From Hermatobates lingyangjiaoensis (Eukaryota > Arthropoda > Insecta > Hemiptera > Hermatobatidae): a DNA stretch of 64,000 bases. Each line of letters opens with the position of its first letter. Within the stretch, counting starts at the first letter, position 1. The position numbers and the translations under genes were made by a program. Positions 1 through 10,865 of the stretch are shown piece by piece. The DNA lies in contig JAPFBL010000003.1 of the NCBI GenBank assembly GCA_026182355.1, positions 3,311,001-3,375,000 of the forward strand, in the 5' to 3' direction. Under the pieces are notes generated by a model that had not been told where the DNA came from, made no database searches, and saw nothing but the letters and a program-made list of their open reading frames with translations.

Positions 1-266
1 GATACTCGTTAATGATCTCTATTTTAATGAACTTCTTTAAGGCAATATATAAGACTCCGAATGTGGTACAAACCTGGTAAAGTGGCTGGCTCTTAACTGA
101 AATGGGTGCCACCACTAAATGAGTTTCACTTTACACCCTTATATCATTGAATTGCAAAGTTGAGTAAATTCTTCAGTTAATGAGTAAATTACAAACCGGA
201 TAACTTCAAAAATAGTATTTAACCCTTGCGGAATCCATGTATTAAGCAAGTATTTTTATACTGCAG

Positions 267-432
267 GTATGATGTGAGAGTGATGCAGGAAGGAAGGATG
301 AAAGGTCAAGCCTTCGTCACCCTTGCTTCGATTGGCCAGGCTGAGCTAGCAGTGCAAGAAACAAATGGATACATTCTTCAAGGAAAGCCTATGGTGGTCC
401 AATTTGCCAGATCTTCCAAACAAAAGACTTAA
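267..432 (+). CDS. RNPC3: RNPC3-like (U11/U12-65K), last coding exon
   Basis: The exon begins after a pyrimidine-rich acceptor ending CTGCAG at 261-266 and runs to a TAA stop at 430-432. It encodes the second half of an RRM: the RNP1-like stretch GRMKGQAFV is followed by a helix and by GKPMVVQFAR, then a short basic tail (SSKQKT). This matches the C-terminal RRM of RNPC3, the 65 kDa protein of the U11/U12 di-snRNP. By family knowledge that RRM binds the U12 snRNA hairpin and links U11 to U12 in minor-intron recognition. The vertebrate protein has a longer Lys-rich tail after the RRM. The reading frame extends upstream of the acceptor, but the upstream residues do not look like RRM sequence, so the splice site is preferred. 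The rest of the gene lies to the left of the window. Confidence 0.85.
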
Positions 433-999
433 TTTTTTCATAATATATTATTGTTCATTATGTCTGTTTTCTTTCTCTAATTTACCCACTGTTTTTTCTC
501 AACCATGGATTTGAGAGTGGGGTTGCCACTAGTTCTTTGGTTTGAATTACAGGGTTGTTTGAAACCCATGACTGTGGGACAACAGCAGGAATACCAAACC
601 ATATCATGGAAAGAACCAGCAATGCCGAGTATGATAGGTACTTTATATAAAAAATGATGGACTGTCAATTTATATATATTATACAGGCATTTTCCGACTT
701 TAGTAGTTAATTGGGAATAACATTTAGTATTACTAGTAAATGGAGTTATTTTTTTACGTTGTTGATATAATATTGAGAACATTTTTGGTTAATTACAAAA
801 ACAATATCTCATTTTTCTGTCGATACTAACAATTGATAAAATTGCAGCAAAACAAATTTCAATTAAATTAAATGTTTACTTAATCTTTTTCAAGGTTTGT
901 TTTTAATTTTAATTTCAGGAAGGTTTTTTCCATTAAAAGAGGCAATAATACCTATGTTACCAGTCAAATAATTAGTATTTAATCCTGTTCATATGTCAG
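433..999 (+). other. 3' UTR / intergenic sequence after RNPC3
   Basis: AT-rich sequence after the RNPC3 stop. No clear AATAAA signal stands out and no further coding potential is convincing. The base composition shifts sharply towards GC near 1000, where a different kind of sequence begins. Confidence 0.4.
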
Positions 1000-2330
1000 G
1001 CTACCATCCCTTTAGTTGAACAGACCAGTCTTTTGGTTTCACCAAGTGGAAAAGGTTGTGTTCTTCTACTAAGTCATCAGTTTTAGAATTACCCTTGTAT
1101 CCAACAAGATTCGGTCGTCCTCCCGAAGGGAAGTGCCCATTAACCCGTGATCCGGCTTCATCCAAAGACGCACCAGTTTTCAAGTCCAACTGATGAACCT
1201 TACTTAATGGTAAGGGTCGATTATCAAGCTCCCTCTTGTTGCTATACGGGCAACCTCCTGAGAAGATAGTGATTCTCACACAACGACTCTAGGAACTCAC
1301 ATTGTGTGAGAAACCACAGCCACTATGAGTTTAACACCAACAACGGGGCATGTGGGACAACAGAGAAAACCCGCATGGGCTACCCGCGTCCCGTGATACC
1401 AACAGTGTTTCAGAGCTCTGGGGTAGAACTCCGGACCTAGGATCTACTTGAGACACTGTTGGCTATAGGTGAGGTAAGAGATCACAAAGCATTCCGCTTG
1501 ATAGCCAGTCTGTGTACACAGCGTAACCTTTTGCTCCCTCTCGCGGAGGGGATGCCTACACATAGGCAAAAGGATATCAGGGGGTCTGCCTCTCCAAAAA
1601 AGGAGAACCCTCTCAGGAGAAGGACCCCTGAGCCCTTCACCAAGTGGAATCAATTTTTCAGTCTCCTCCAGTATTACTCAAGATTTCACCAAATTTAACT
1701 TCATTGCTTAGATATTGAAACAGTTTGTGCTAGAGCATTTAAGTGATGTACTATGCAACCCTTCAATCTGCCACTGTCCAGTGATATTCTACTAGTAAGG
1801 AAAAATATCCTCACTAACCTCTAATCTTCAATAGTGAATAAAATCACTATTAATGGACATCTTCCTTGGAGATCGTATTTCGCCTCATTCTGAACGTTGT
1901 ATGAAGGATTTTTCTAGAATGCATTATCCGATAATGCATTGATGAAGTCTCTATGAACGATTTTCTTCGCTAGTTACCATAGCTAATCGCATTGTGGAAG
2001 TTAGTAGAACGTTTACAGGGTGCAGTAAGCCACCTTAACTAACCCTTACCTATATTAAGGAAGAAATTAAAGTTTTGGAGCAACAATAGCTTCCCTCCAT
2101 CTCCGTCTCTCCCATTCCCGAGATCGACGAAGTTAACCAAGTAATTCAGTTTGAGCAACAACTCTAAAATAAGTGCTGGTTTGATTGGAGGTTCGACTCA
2201 TCTGCGAACGGTGGCACCCAGCTATTCTTCAGAAAAGTTAAAACCTAGATCTGTCCGGCTACTATAGTGCCAGCCAGCCCCTTTCGGCTCTAAATGTCAC
2301 AGTTGGCTACACGTAAAGAATTCGCCTAAC
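1000..2330. repeat. GC-richer unidentified insert (probable transposable element)
   Basis: This 1.3 kb block is visibly richer in G and C than both flanks and contains several short ORFs on both strands, none with a recognised domain. It includes a strong inverted repeat at 1399-1462 (arms starting CCAACAGTGT and ending ACACTGTTGG). A tRNA box-B-like GGTTCGACTC occurs near 2190 without a convincing box A. Just beyond its right end, near 2335-2355, is a small hairpin of AATACCAT and ATGGTATT followed by a T run. The composition suggests a transposed element or a 3' element fragment; I cannot assign a family. Confidence 0.35.
1399..1462. repeat. Imperfect hairpin inside the GC-rich insert
   Basis: Arms of about 14 bases (CCAACAGTGTTTCA and its near complement TGAGACACTGTTGG, one mismatch) enclose a loop of about 36 bases containing GGACCTAGGATC-like internal symmetry. 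The predicted RNA or cruciform would be stable compared with the AT-rich surroundings. Confidence 0.6.
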
Positions 2331-2619
2331 AATAATACCATCCTCTTATGGTATTTTTTTATTTCGGTCCACGGTTGTGTAGAGCTATATAAATTGTTAA
2401 CGTTTTGTATGCAATTTAAAAGGTTTGGTTATTATTTGACCTATAAAATGGAATCCCAACTTTCTCTTGGTTATACTCTTTACTAACTAGCCCATACAAA
2501 AATATTTCAGGTGGGCACTGATCATACAAAAATATTAATGCCAGAATATAATAATCTTTACAAACAGCCGACTGTAGCAAGTTAAATGCATAACAGCTCC
2601 CAAATTATACAGCATATCA

Positions 2620-2855
2620 ACACTACGAGGTCCATTTTTGTGTAAAATATCAATTTGATACATCAAAGATTCTGGAACGTAGCGTGTACACAAAATTTTG
2701 GATACACATCCATGCACACAGATACAGACATCGAAAAACGTCAGATAACGACTTTGGAGACCTCAAAACATATAATTCCGTCAAAATCTCGAGATAGAAA
2801 TTTATCACGATCACTATACTTTATTTATAGTAAAGTAAAAAAGTTGTGGAGCTGA
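2620..2855 (+). repeat. Dispersed repeat, family A, copy 1
   Basis: One of four same-orientation copies in the window (the others end near 16373, 17650 and 19335). Shared landmarks in order are TTTTTGTGTAAAATATCAA, ATCAAAGATTCTGGA, a CA-rich stretch with ACACAGA, TCAAAATCTCGAGATAGAA, and a terminal ACTTTATTTATAGTAAAGTAAA. The copies diverge by tens of percent, so this is an old family. Confidence 0.7.
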
Positions 2856-3348
2856 TCACAGCCACTTGAGGTAACATTTTTCAGTTGACGGCAGTTTAAT
2901 ATACTGAGTTTAGCCGTCACCATTTGCAGTCTTGAGACTAGCCAGTGCTCTTGCAGTCAATTTCTTGTAAATCCTTTCTTGATAAGGTTGAAAGTAAATC
3001 TTTGCTTGGCCTAAAATAGGGCATATTTTGCAACTCCTTCCTCTTGCGATACTTGGAGTCTACAAGTAGTAACGTGAACTTTGCAAAAGCTTCCACTATA
3101 GCTTTCACCTTACACAGAACTTTTCCATGGTAACTAATCAGCTCCTGGGAAACGATATTCTGTTTGTTTGTTATTTATGGAAGATAAAAATGTATGCTAT
3201 ACTGGATAATCTGGGTATAGTAATCTATTTTCTAAGGTATATATTACCTTATTAACTGGTGCAATCAGTTATTGTGTGGTATTTCTCTATGCAGGGGAAA
3301 AAAGTTAATGAAATTTCTCCACATATATAAGTTTAATAACCTAACACA

Positions 3349-3386
3349 ACGCGTTTCGAAAATCTACTGTTCTTCTTAAGGCATAA
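3349..3386 (-). ncRNA. Degenerate hammerhead-like motif
   Basis: Read on the minus strand, a CUUAAGA (the expected core CUGANGA with one substitution) is followed by a weakly pairing arm, GAAA, and the self-complementary ACGCGU then U. The GAAACGCGUUG tail is the same as at 24335-24345. Loss of the conserved G5 and the poor stem II suggest it is no longer active. Confidence 0.3.
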
Positions 3387-3956
3387 AAACATCAAGAGAG
3401 TTACCTACAGTACAAAATAAAATAGAAATACAAATGTCCATGCCCCAGCTTCAGTCTGTGGTACAACTGGTAATAGGATGGAAGTGGATGTGGGTGGTGG
3501 TATGGAATGTACACCTGTTTCATATTGAAAAGCAGGTCATATCTTTATATTTCTATTATAATCTATGTGTTATCAACACATATAATTTGTTAACCACATA
3601 TAATTTGTTAACAATAAATTTGACAATAATAAACTGTTTAAAGAATAGAATTACCAAAGAAATAGATTAAAGAATCGACTAAATTCCAAGCTAAATGAGT
3701 GGTGACAAAAAAAACCTCAATTCATGCTTGACTAATTAAACTAATACGATGAAATATTTTATTACCTCATAATTACAAAATGGAGATCATAGAAAATAGT
3801 ACACTTTAAAATACAAAGCCTCTTAAGTATATATAGAAATATACACAAAGACAAATTAATTTTTAAAATATACTCCAGTATGCCATCTTTAAGTCGACTA
3901 TTAAGTAACTATTTGCTTCTTTATGATTTATATTATCTTTTAAATTTTAAACATGA

Positions 3957-4058
3957 TCACAAGTATTCCTGTAGACCTTCTTCGTTTATTACTGTTTCTT
4001 TATCTTCTGCGCTTAAATTAGAAAGGATGATGTTTAGACTTACCTTCAATTCATCTCG
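3957..4058 (-). CDS. Possible C-terminal exon, perhaps of the BIRC5-like gene
   Basis: On the minus strand an acceptor (TTTGTTACAG) precedes an open frame of 33 codons ending in TGA. The peptide starts RDELK and ends NEEGLQEYL, is rich in charged residues and could be a helical C-terminus. It follows the survivin-like BIR exons on the same strand, and its phase-0 start suits the phase-0 end of the 6609-6729 exon. I cannot match the residues to survivin's C-terminal helix, and a consensus donor (GTAAGT) just after codon 5 would reduce it to a 15-base microexon. Membership of that gene is an inference. Confidence 0.25.
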   Translation of the reverse strand, partial: RDELKVSLNIILSNLSAEDKETVINEEGLQEYL

Positions 4059-4089
4059 CTGTAACAAACAAAAATCATTAATAATTTAA

Positions 4090-6608
4090 ATTAATTAATC
4101 AAAAAATAGTAAAAGTCTGTTTCAAAAATGCAACATTCAATGGTTTTGCGTTCAAAAATCAGTTGTTAAATCAATACAAGATAAAAGGAGGAGTTCCCCT
4201 CTTTCTCAACATGAGAGGTAAGTCACGATCGTAATTTACACGGATTCCTTGTAATATAGGAATAAAAGAGAATGAGTAGCTAAACCGAGCAGCAGTAAAA
4301 ACGCACTTTTATTCAATCTAGCTATATGATGAGTAGGCTAAAATGAGTGAGAGAGAGCAAGGTCATTTAATTTGGTGGGGCTGGCTGGCAGACAGATTAG
4401 AATTCATGACAATCTAATCTTTGCATAGGCAAGAATCGAATGACTGATGTGAAAATCCAATGGTCATTAATTACTGGACAATCCAAACTTGACAGATTAA
4501 AATGTCCATTCAACTTTAGAAATATCAATAGGAATTTTATCTATCCAACCTATTTGAAGCTTTATATTTTAGTTTAAACGTATTCTGTCTAAGGAACTTA
4601 GAAACAATGTTCGCAGACTTGAAAAAACATGACTGAAACTTACAAAAATCAAAATAAACAAATTATTTAATGAAACCTGTATGAAAGAACTGTCCACCAA
4701 ATGTTCGAATATACATGCTTCAACTTAGGAACCATCGGACCAAAATCGAAAAATAACGAAGAATTACAGAAGAAGCCTTCTGAAATATAAGTAAACAAGT
4801 TATTTTAATTAACTTATAAGAAGTTAAATCATTAAGAACATTTTGACAGAACATATTTCAGATAATATAAAAAAAATTAATATTAAAAAATTAAAGAAAC
4901 GAACAAAAAAGAACACTTGATTAAGAAAACCACAAAAAAAATCTAATTCTCATACATAATGGCCGTATTTACCTCTCAGCTATGTCACAAACCTACAATG
5001 CAGATTACAAACCAACTTAAGGACATATTCCACTCAACTCTAAGAACCAAATGCCACATCAAGACTAAATATGATTATATTACCAAAATTACAGGAAGTT
5101 CTTTACAACCACTGTGCTAAATCACAGAATGGCAATTCAACCCTATTTAGTACATCCACTGAGGGAAGAAACTAAAGTGGAAAAGAAGAAATTATAAACC
5201 TAAACAAATACTCACAAACAAATTAAGAGAAAATTTATTGTTAGATTCTACTAAATTCATAAAAATACGCAACTATCCCTCACAATAAGAATTAATGAAC
5301 CCATCCAAGATATTAATAGAAATAACGAAGGATGCAAATTGACAAGTAGTAGGTGAGCCCAAGTTACTTGCATCGGATAGTCAAAATACATAAAGCAGGC
5401 AACCACCTCCTCCCAATATTTTCATAAGTAACCAACACCCCAACCCAGAAATTAGCAAAACAACCTAATGAAATATAAAACGACAAACGATTATTAAGGA
5501 AAATCATAAAAACCAGTGCTAAGATATTGTAAACAGCCCTAAAAATTTGGAAGTTTCTTCCTAAGATATTCGAAGACGGCCCTAACAACCAACCTAAATT
5601 AACCATTACGAAAGTCGTACAACTTTCGTCATAAAGTACGAAGTTATGATCTAATATGGAACACTTTAAGAGCCACCACTAAACTGAAGAAAGTGAATTC
5701 ATATATGGATACAAATTCACCTAATAAATTGTGAAGTCCAAAAGAACACATATATAGGTTCAACAACAACAAATCTTTCCAGAATATTGAATATTCACCT
5801 CCTTCAGATGCACACCAAAATCACAAAATGACTCAGATATATCTAAATCACAAAAAAAAAGATTTGTATAAGTTTACGTTAGTTAGCTGCTACTACTTCA
5901 GCAATGTACATCTCCCTGAGGACGACAGATGTCAAAATATCGCAGTGAATTTTCTTGTACCTGAATGTGTTCTTATCTTCATAATACTGCGTTTGTAGTC
6001 CAGTCCGACCATTATTTATATGAACTTGATAAACGTATTGACCGTGATAATGAAACGGGATCAAATTTATCAGAAATCGATCAGAGTCAGCCACTTGTAA
6101 AATAATAATGAAGAATGGTACAAGCGCCAAGGATTTTAAAAAAAACTAATTTGTTATATGAGTACAATAGATAACATGTTCGTAAGTGTATACTGACAAG
6201 AGGGCTGGCCGTCAATGGAACTGAAATTATTTGCACAGAAAATTAATGTAAGCAATAATAAATCTAAAAAAGGAGCCGAAAAAAAATCATAAATTACTAG
6301 TATAAGAAGAGTCTCAAAATTGTTTACAAGTAGGCCAACCTTACTGCCTAAAACAAGTCATCATTAATAATGACTATAGCAACAAACTGATTAACTCTAT
6401 TTTAAGAAGTTCCACAAAGAGGCACATTGTAATAACCTTTAAACTGTCCGTCTATAATTAATTTAAACCGATGTGGTGCCAATCGACAAATGAACTTCAC
6501 GTCCCCTTCATAGAATTAAACTGCAAGCGAAAGGACTACATGGTGGACATATCGAAATAATTCTCGTATAACTATCACATACATATAATTTAATAAAATA
6601 ATAAGTAC
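4090..6608. other. Intron or intergenic stretch, no recognised gene
   Basis: AT-rich, with scattered ORFs under 90 codons and no recognised domain. The longest, on the minus strand at 5879-6130, has no family resemblance I can identify; it could contain a missing survivin exon but nothing in it resembles the expected C-terminal helix. A short hairpin (ACGAAAGT and ACTTTCGT) lies near 5607-5628. Confidence 0.4.
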
Positions 6609-6729
6609 CAAATATTTCTTTAGTATCGCTCCATAAAGAGACCAAAAATCATTCAATGTAAACACCAGTCTGTTTTGGAATTTGTGATTCACATACACAC
6701 AGTCTGGACTGTGTTCTGTATGTTCCTTC
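6609..6729 (-). CDS. BIRC5: Survivin/BIRC5-like, second BIR exon
   Basis: The exon follows an acceptor TTTGTTTCAG and ends before a GTACTT donor. With the two bases carried over from the 8460-8560 exon it reads MKEHTEHSPDCVYVN and continues through FTLNDFWSLYGAILKKYL. This is the C-terminal half of a BIR domain: H and C in the KEHxxHxPxC segment are the third and fourth zinc ligands. The following LNDFW segment corresponds to the start of survivin's linker to the C-terminal helix. Insect deterin has the same KEHxxHxPxC layout. By family knowledge survivin is the chromosomal passenger subunit that binds histone H3 phosphorylated on Thr3 and brings Aurora B to centromeres. The residue before KEH is Met, where the family usually has Trp or Ile. 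The downstream coding part is uncertain. Confidence 0.8.
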
Positions 6730-7159
6730 CTGAAACAAATTGGGAGAACGAAATTAAAGTGATGGTTTTCAAACATATTAATGTAGAGGCCAATCGAATT
6801 TTATTGTCAAATATATCAATAATTTAAAGTTTCTGGCGTATAAAAAATCTTGTAATGAAAGTTAAAAACATCTATTTTATTTCAAAAATGAACTTTAGTC
6901 TAGAACAAAAAACAAATAAAGGAAGGTCTTAAAGTATATTTCAATTTTTGAAAAACTTTTACAATAAAAATATATTCTTAAAATGTAGTCAAGAGCTACA
7001 CAAAAATAACAACGTACTCCACAATACAACTTGTATATAATATTATCCTCATTTTGAGTGTTGCATGACAAAGATTTCATGAATTTTTGGATTACTGCAA
7101 AGGATAATAAAGTAATAAAAGGGAGAACTATTAAATTCCTCTGTATTAATTGTTGAATT

Positions 7160-7780
7160 GGTTTGACTTATTTCCCGTGCTTGCGTCAGTCTTACCCAGA
7201 TAGACTCTGTGTCAAACCGACCAACTCTGACGCCCTCCTGGATAACTTCCTTGAATTCTATGCTGATTCTGGAAGCGTCTGCTTACATTGTACCTTAAAT
7301 GTAACCCCCAAGATTGAATGGGTTGTATGTTTCTCACTTAAAATCGCTTTAACAATGATGATCTCTTTCACTCAATCCCGAGACACATTCGAGGAGTGAA
7401 AACTGCGTTATAATGATGGAACGACTGAAAAATAACTAGTTATCACCTGGTTTCATTGATTTTTTTTTTGGTCGAACCACGTGAAGCTGCTTTTGAGTAG
7501 GCAATCATAACCTACACCTCAATCCCCCCAAATACTTTTGGTGTTACTTTTAGGATTGAGTGTATGGAAAGTTTCAAGATCATCATGAAATTCAAGGAAA
7601 TCATTCGGGAGAACATCAGGGTCGGTCTGTTTGTTCAGACGTTGACTATCGTAAGAATAAGGTGTTTTCCAATGAACACCCCCAGTAATAGTAAGTATCG
7701 GGAAACGAAGAATCAAACTCTTTAGCTGGTGGCTCTTGTGACATGAACACCTTCGCAATGCTTTTCTCACAACCAATGTA
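7160..7780. repeat. Imperfect inverted repeat in the survivin-like intron
   Basis: The left part (about 7180-7330, + strand) and the right part (about 7520-7690, - strand) translate to related peptides: DALLDNFLEFYAD on one side and DVLPNDFLEFHDD on the other, each followed by a similar tail ending in IEW or SIW. The two parts are therefore diverged copies facing each other across about 200 bases. This looks like a fold-back transposable element or two nested insertions. No domain is recognised. Confidence 0.45.
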
Positions 7781-8459
7781 AAAAAGCGTTGACAACTTTC
7801 TCATGTCAAAATGTAAATAAAGATGCGAGAGCCACAGTGGGTTACAAACCGCTGACCAAACTTTACTAAAATGAGAATCTTCGAATGACCGGTTTGGAGA
7901 GGAAGCGGATTTGATGATAGTCTTTAGAGATTAGTCACAACTACCGACGCTTGGATTAAGAAGTCTTTATTTTTCTTCATCATCTGTATAACATTGTCCA
8001 TGGTTACGTTTGTTAAGTCAAATATTAAGCAAAGTTTAGGAATTTTCTATAATTAACCATAAAACTATGTACAAGTAACAGGATAATTTTTAATTACGCG
8101 AATAATTTATTACGTGACTCAATCCTGACCCATTTCTTTCCAATGATTCGCCGATTTGCATAAAATAAACAGATAACATTAACAAACTAAAAGGTTAGAT
8201 TTATAAAGTGTATAGACATACACTATTAAAAGAAATAAGGTGAAAATCAATGTAATCTATCCGTTTTTAATTTGGCGCGGCAGAATTTTTGTACTTATCT
8301 AAATTGCTCTATTTGTTTCGGTTATTGAAGTGAGTTTATAAAAACATAACAAATAATTAATTTAGTGAGATCAGAACTGTAAAACACTTCTACACATGGA
8401 TTATTTAACAAATTTAATCATACTGGTGTATACGTTAAGGTTAACAATTTTCAACTCAC

Positions 8460-8560
8460 ATTGGGTCATCCTCTGGATCCCAGCACTCTAAACTCTTAGA
8501 GCAGAAACAACATTTCACGCAGTCTCTTGATTTTGTATAATAAAATCCCGCTAATGCCAT
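8460..8560 (-). CDS. BIRC5: Survivin/BIRC5-like, first visible BIR exon
   Basis: The exon starts after TTCTGTTTCAG and ends before GTGAGT, giving 33 codons plus two bases. The peptide starts MALAGFYYT and includes VKCCFCSKSLECWDPEDDP. This is the core of a BIR domain: the CxxC pair supplies two zinc ligands, and LxxWxPxDDP is the signature before the third ligand in the next exon. The layout matches insect deterin and human survivin (AGFxxxxxxxxVxCFFCxKxLxxWEPxDDP type). The exon begins at the conserved Met of this segment, so an upstream exon should supply the N-terminus with its conserved WPF. I could not find one between here and ZC3H18. The gene is on the same strand as ZC3H18 and downstream of it. 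Confidence 0.8.
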
Positions 8561-8984
8561 CTGAAACAGAACAAGTAAACCATTCAGAGAGTGTCGCAAA
8601 AAATAATAATGAAAACTATAAATGATTACAAAATCGGAGTTTAGTGAAATAAAACTATGATAATACATATCACAGAACTATATATCACATTGTAACACAA
8701 AACTATATATCAGTGCATATGTCATTTATTAAAATCACGATGACGTTCAGTTAACGCGATTTCGACAAAATGAAATTTTTTCAACGTGATATGAATTGAA
8801 GTTTTTAAATAGTTTTCAGTTTATTAGTCCAGCCATCATATTTTTCTAGACATAAGAGAACTTACACTCTAACAACATTTTGATACTCAGAGGTTTGTGT
8901 TCTTCATTGAGAAGATTAATTCCACAACACATTCTTATGAAATATATAAGTTAAGGAATAGGAACCCCAGAGTTTAAATGCCTA

Positions 8985-9097
8985 TCCGCCATACACCCTC
9001 TCTACCTCTTGTAGTCAGATAAGAACATGACGTCAGTGTGATTTTGATAACGTCACGATCAGACTAAAAGAAATAGAAAAAGAGTATGGCGGTCGGC
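8985..9097. repeat. Short palindromic MITE-like element
   Basis: The sequence from CCGCCATAC to GTATGGCGG is close to its own reverse complement along most of its length. Inner symmetric blocks are TAGTCAGAT with ATCAGACTA, and TGACGTCA with AACGTCAC. It resembles a small terminal-inverted-repeat element. The TGACGTCA is also a perfect CRE-type site, but its position inside a palindrome makes a promoter role doubtful. Confidence 0.5.
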
Positions 9098-9639
9098 TGA
9101 GCTATTTCACAGAGTAATTTGAAAAAATGATAAGACTTAAAAAATGATAAGCAGAAGCAGCTGGAATTTCCGACTGTGCCAGGAAGGGAGTTGTTTGGAT
9201 AAGAGTCGTAGATGGACCTACCCATGAAATATATTGTAGAAATTGTAATAGATCGATTTCGATTTCGAAAACGAATGATTAATTAATGAATATTTATTGA
9301 TCTAAATGCCACATCAAAATTTAAAGCTAAATCATGGAATAATAGTAAAATACAATAAAAATAAAAACTGATTTAATTTAATGTGGCAAATGCACAGTAG
9401 TGTAACATGCGGTAATAGTGGACTGGGCTAGTCAGTCAGTCAATCTGCTAGTGCCAGAAGTACTGGGGCCTGGAGTAATGTCATCGGCTGCCTAGTAATT
9501 GTCATCGTCGACCAGTCAATTTGTAGAACAAAATAAAGAAAGTACAAGAATAATTGGTTAGTCTTGGCCTTAGCCAACCTGTTAAAGAGGTAGTGGCCTA
9601 AATAATTTTGGAAAGTCCCCCTAACCCTGCAAAACCCCG

Positions 9640-10400
9640 GAATGAAATGTTTAACGTGTAGCTTCTATTGTGTTAGTGTGTGTGTCTGTATTCGGGTCAA
9701 CAAAGTGTAGGGAATGATTAACAGTCAAGTGAGTGTACCCCTCTTCCCAGAGCCGGTCATAAGCTCGCCAGCAGTCTGTGTAAATTGTCGTCCCAGGAAG
9801 GACCCATTGTCTTATACAGTTAGTCAGTGTTTCTGCTGTCCTGTCGTGTACCGCGACCAAAAACATCTTACCACTTTCCCTCTCCACCCCCCCTAAAACC
9901 CACTGTCCCTCTACGAAGTGTCCCCTATTATATTTGCACTTTCCAAATGTACATTCATCTATTTCGACAATCATTCCCGAACCACCAATGGACTCTGAAT
10001 GATTCTCCAAATAGTCGACCATTGTTTCTCGTATAAACTGAGTCCAGTCAGTCACAGGGTTGGCACTAATACAAAGTTCAGTTTTAATGCAGTCACGTGG
10101 TGGTTTCAGGACTATCAGTCGAGTCAGTTCAAGTAAAATGTGGAGTTCTAAGCGGGAGCCAGTAAACCAACTCCCATGTCTGATTGATTTGGAAGCATGG
10201 CACTCCCGACCATCAAACTGTCTCTTGCCATATCTCCAAATCAATCTGTCCCTGTTAGATTTTTTAACAGTATGACTTTTTAATTAACAAAGTCATGCTC
10301 CTACCACAATTAACGCATGTTACACAATCTTTTAATAGGCCCATGTGTATCAGAAAAGTAATTAAGAGTTTCGGCTCTACAGATAACCTCTGAATTACTA
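9640..10400 (-). mobile_element. Merlin-type DNA transposon relic
   Basis: The minus strand carries a transposase of the Merlin (IS1595/ISXO2-like) family, described in the pseudogene entry, preceded at about 10270-10345 by a displaced N-terminal zinc-binding piece (CVTCVNCG) separated from the main frame by stops. Terminal inverted repeats were not identified, so the ends are approximate. Merlin elements have a narrow distribution in animals. Confidence 0.75.
9651..10244 (-). pseudogene. Merlin/ISXO2-like transposase, truncated
   Basis: The open frame has 197 codons. Recognisable segments are a KRQFDGREC remnant of the N-terminal zinc region, VDYLENHSESIGGSG, then VEIDECTFGKCKYNRG (first catalytic Asp), GQWVLGGVERESGKMF, IYTDCWRAYDRL (second Asp), LTVNHSLHFVDP and NTIEATR (Glu). 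The DDE triad is thus intact. The family normally continues for about 40 more residues with a conserved Tyr and Arg-rich block; here a stop follows directly after the Glu motif. N-terminal cysteines occur just upstream in another frame behind stops. It is therefore probably non-functional, though fairly recent judging by the open frame. Confidence 0.8.
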
Positions 10401-10865
10401 TTCTGTTAAACAATGTGTTATGCCTTCTACGACTACTTAATCAAAATGGTTCACCTTCCTGGAGATCAGGCCTCTGGAGGAAGTTCTCGTAGAGAGCAAC
10501 AAAGTCTTCAAACGATGCTATTAGACTGAGTGGAAAGCCGACTGAGCTAACTAACAGGGAGAAGGGGTAAGGGTGGGGCGTATTTTAGACCCTTACAAAG
10601 GGACCAAGATATCCAATACCTAGAAGGACAGATAGCATTGCCTTACTACTTGAAAAAACTAAAACATTTAAATTCATCAACTCATAACACTCAAGTCATA
10701 TAACACAAGTACAATTGCTTCTATCGGACCATTTTTTTATTAGAAATAATACAAATCAATTTCATAATTTTATGATCATTATTACAAGTGCATTCGCTAT
10801 TTCGCAAACATATGTCAATGAAATGAATTGAAACTAAAAAATTGGGAATGTAAATTAGTACAATG

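Noticed and set aside
2185..2200. GGTTCGACTC as the B box of a tRNA gene or tRNA-derived SINE
   Set aside because: No A box at proper spacing and no cloverleaf could be drawn.
5879..6130. 83-codon ORF as the survivin C-terminal exon
   Set aside because: No heptad-like helix, no convincing acceptor, no match to survivin or deterin.
9025..9040. CRE (TGACGTCA) as a survivin promoter element
   Set aside because: It sits inside a palindromic mobile element and no first exon is found nearby.
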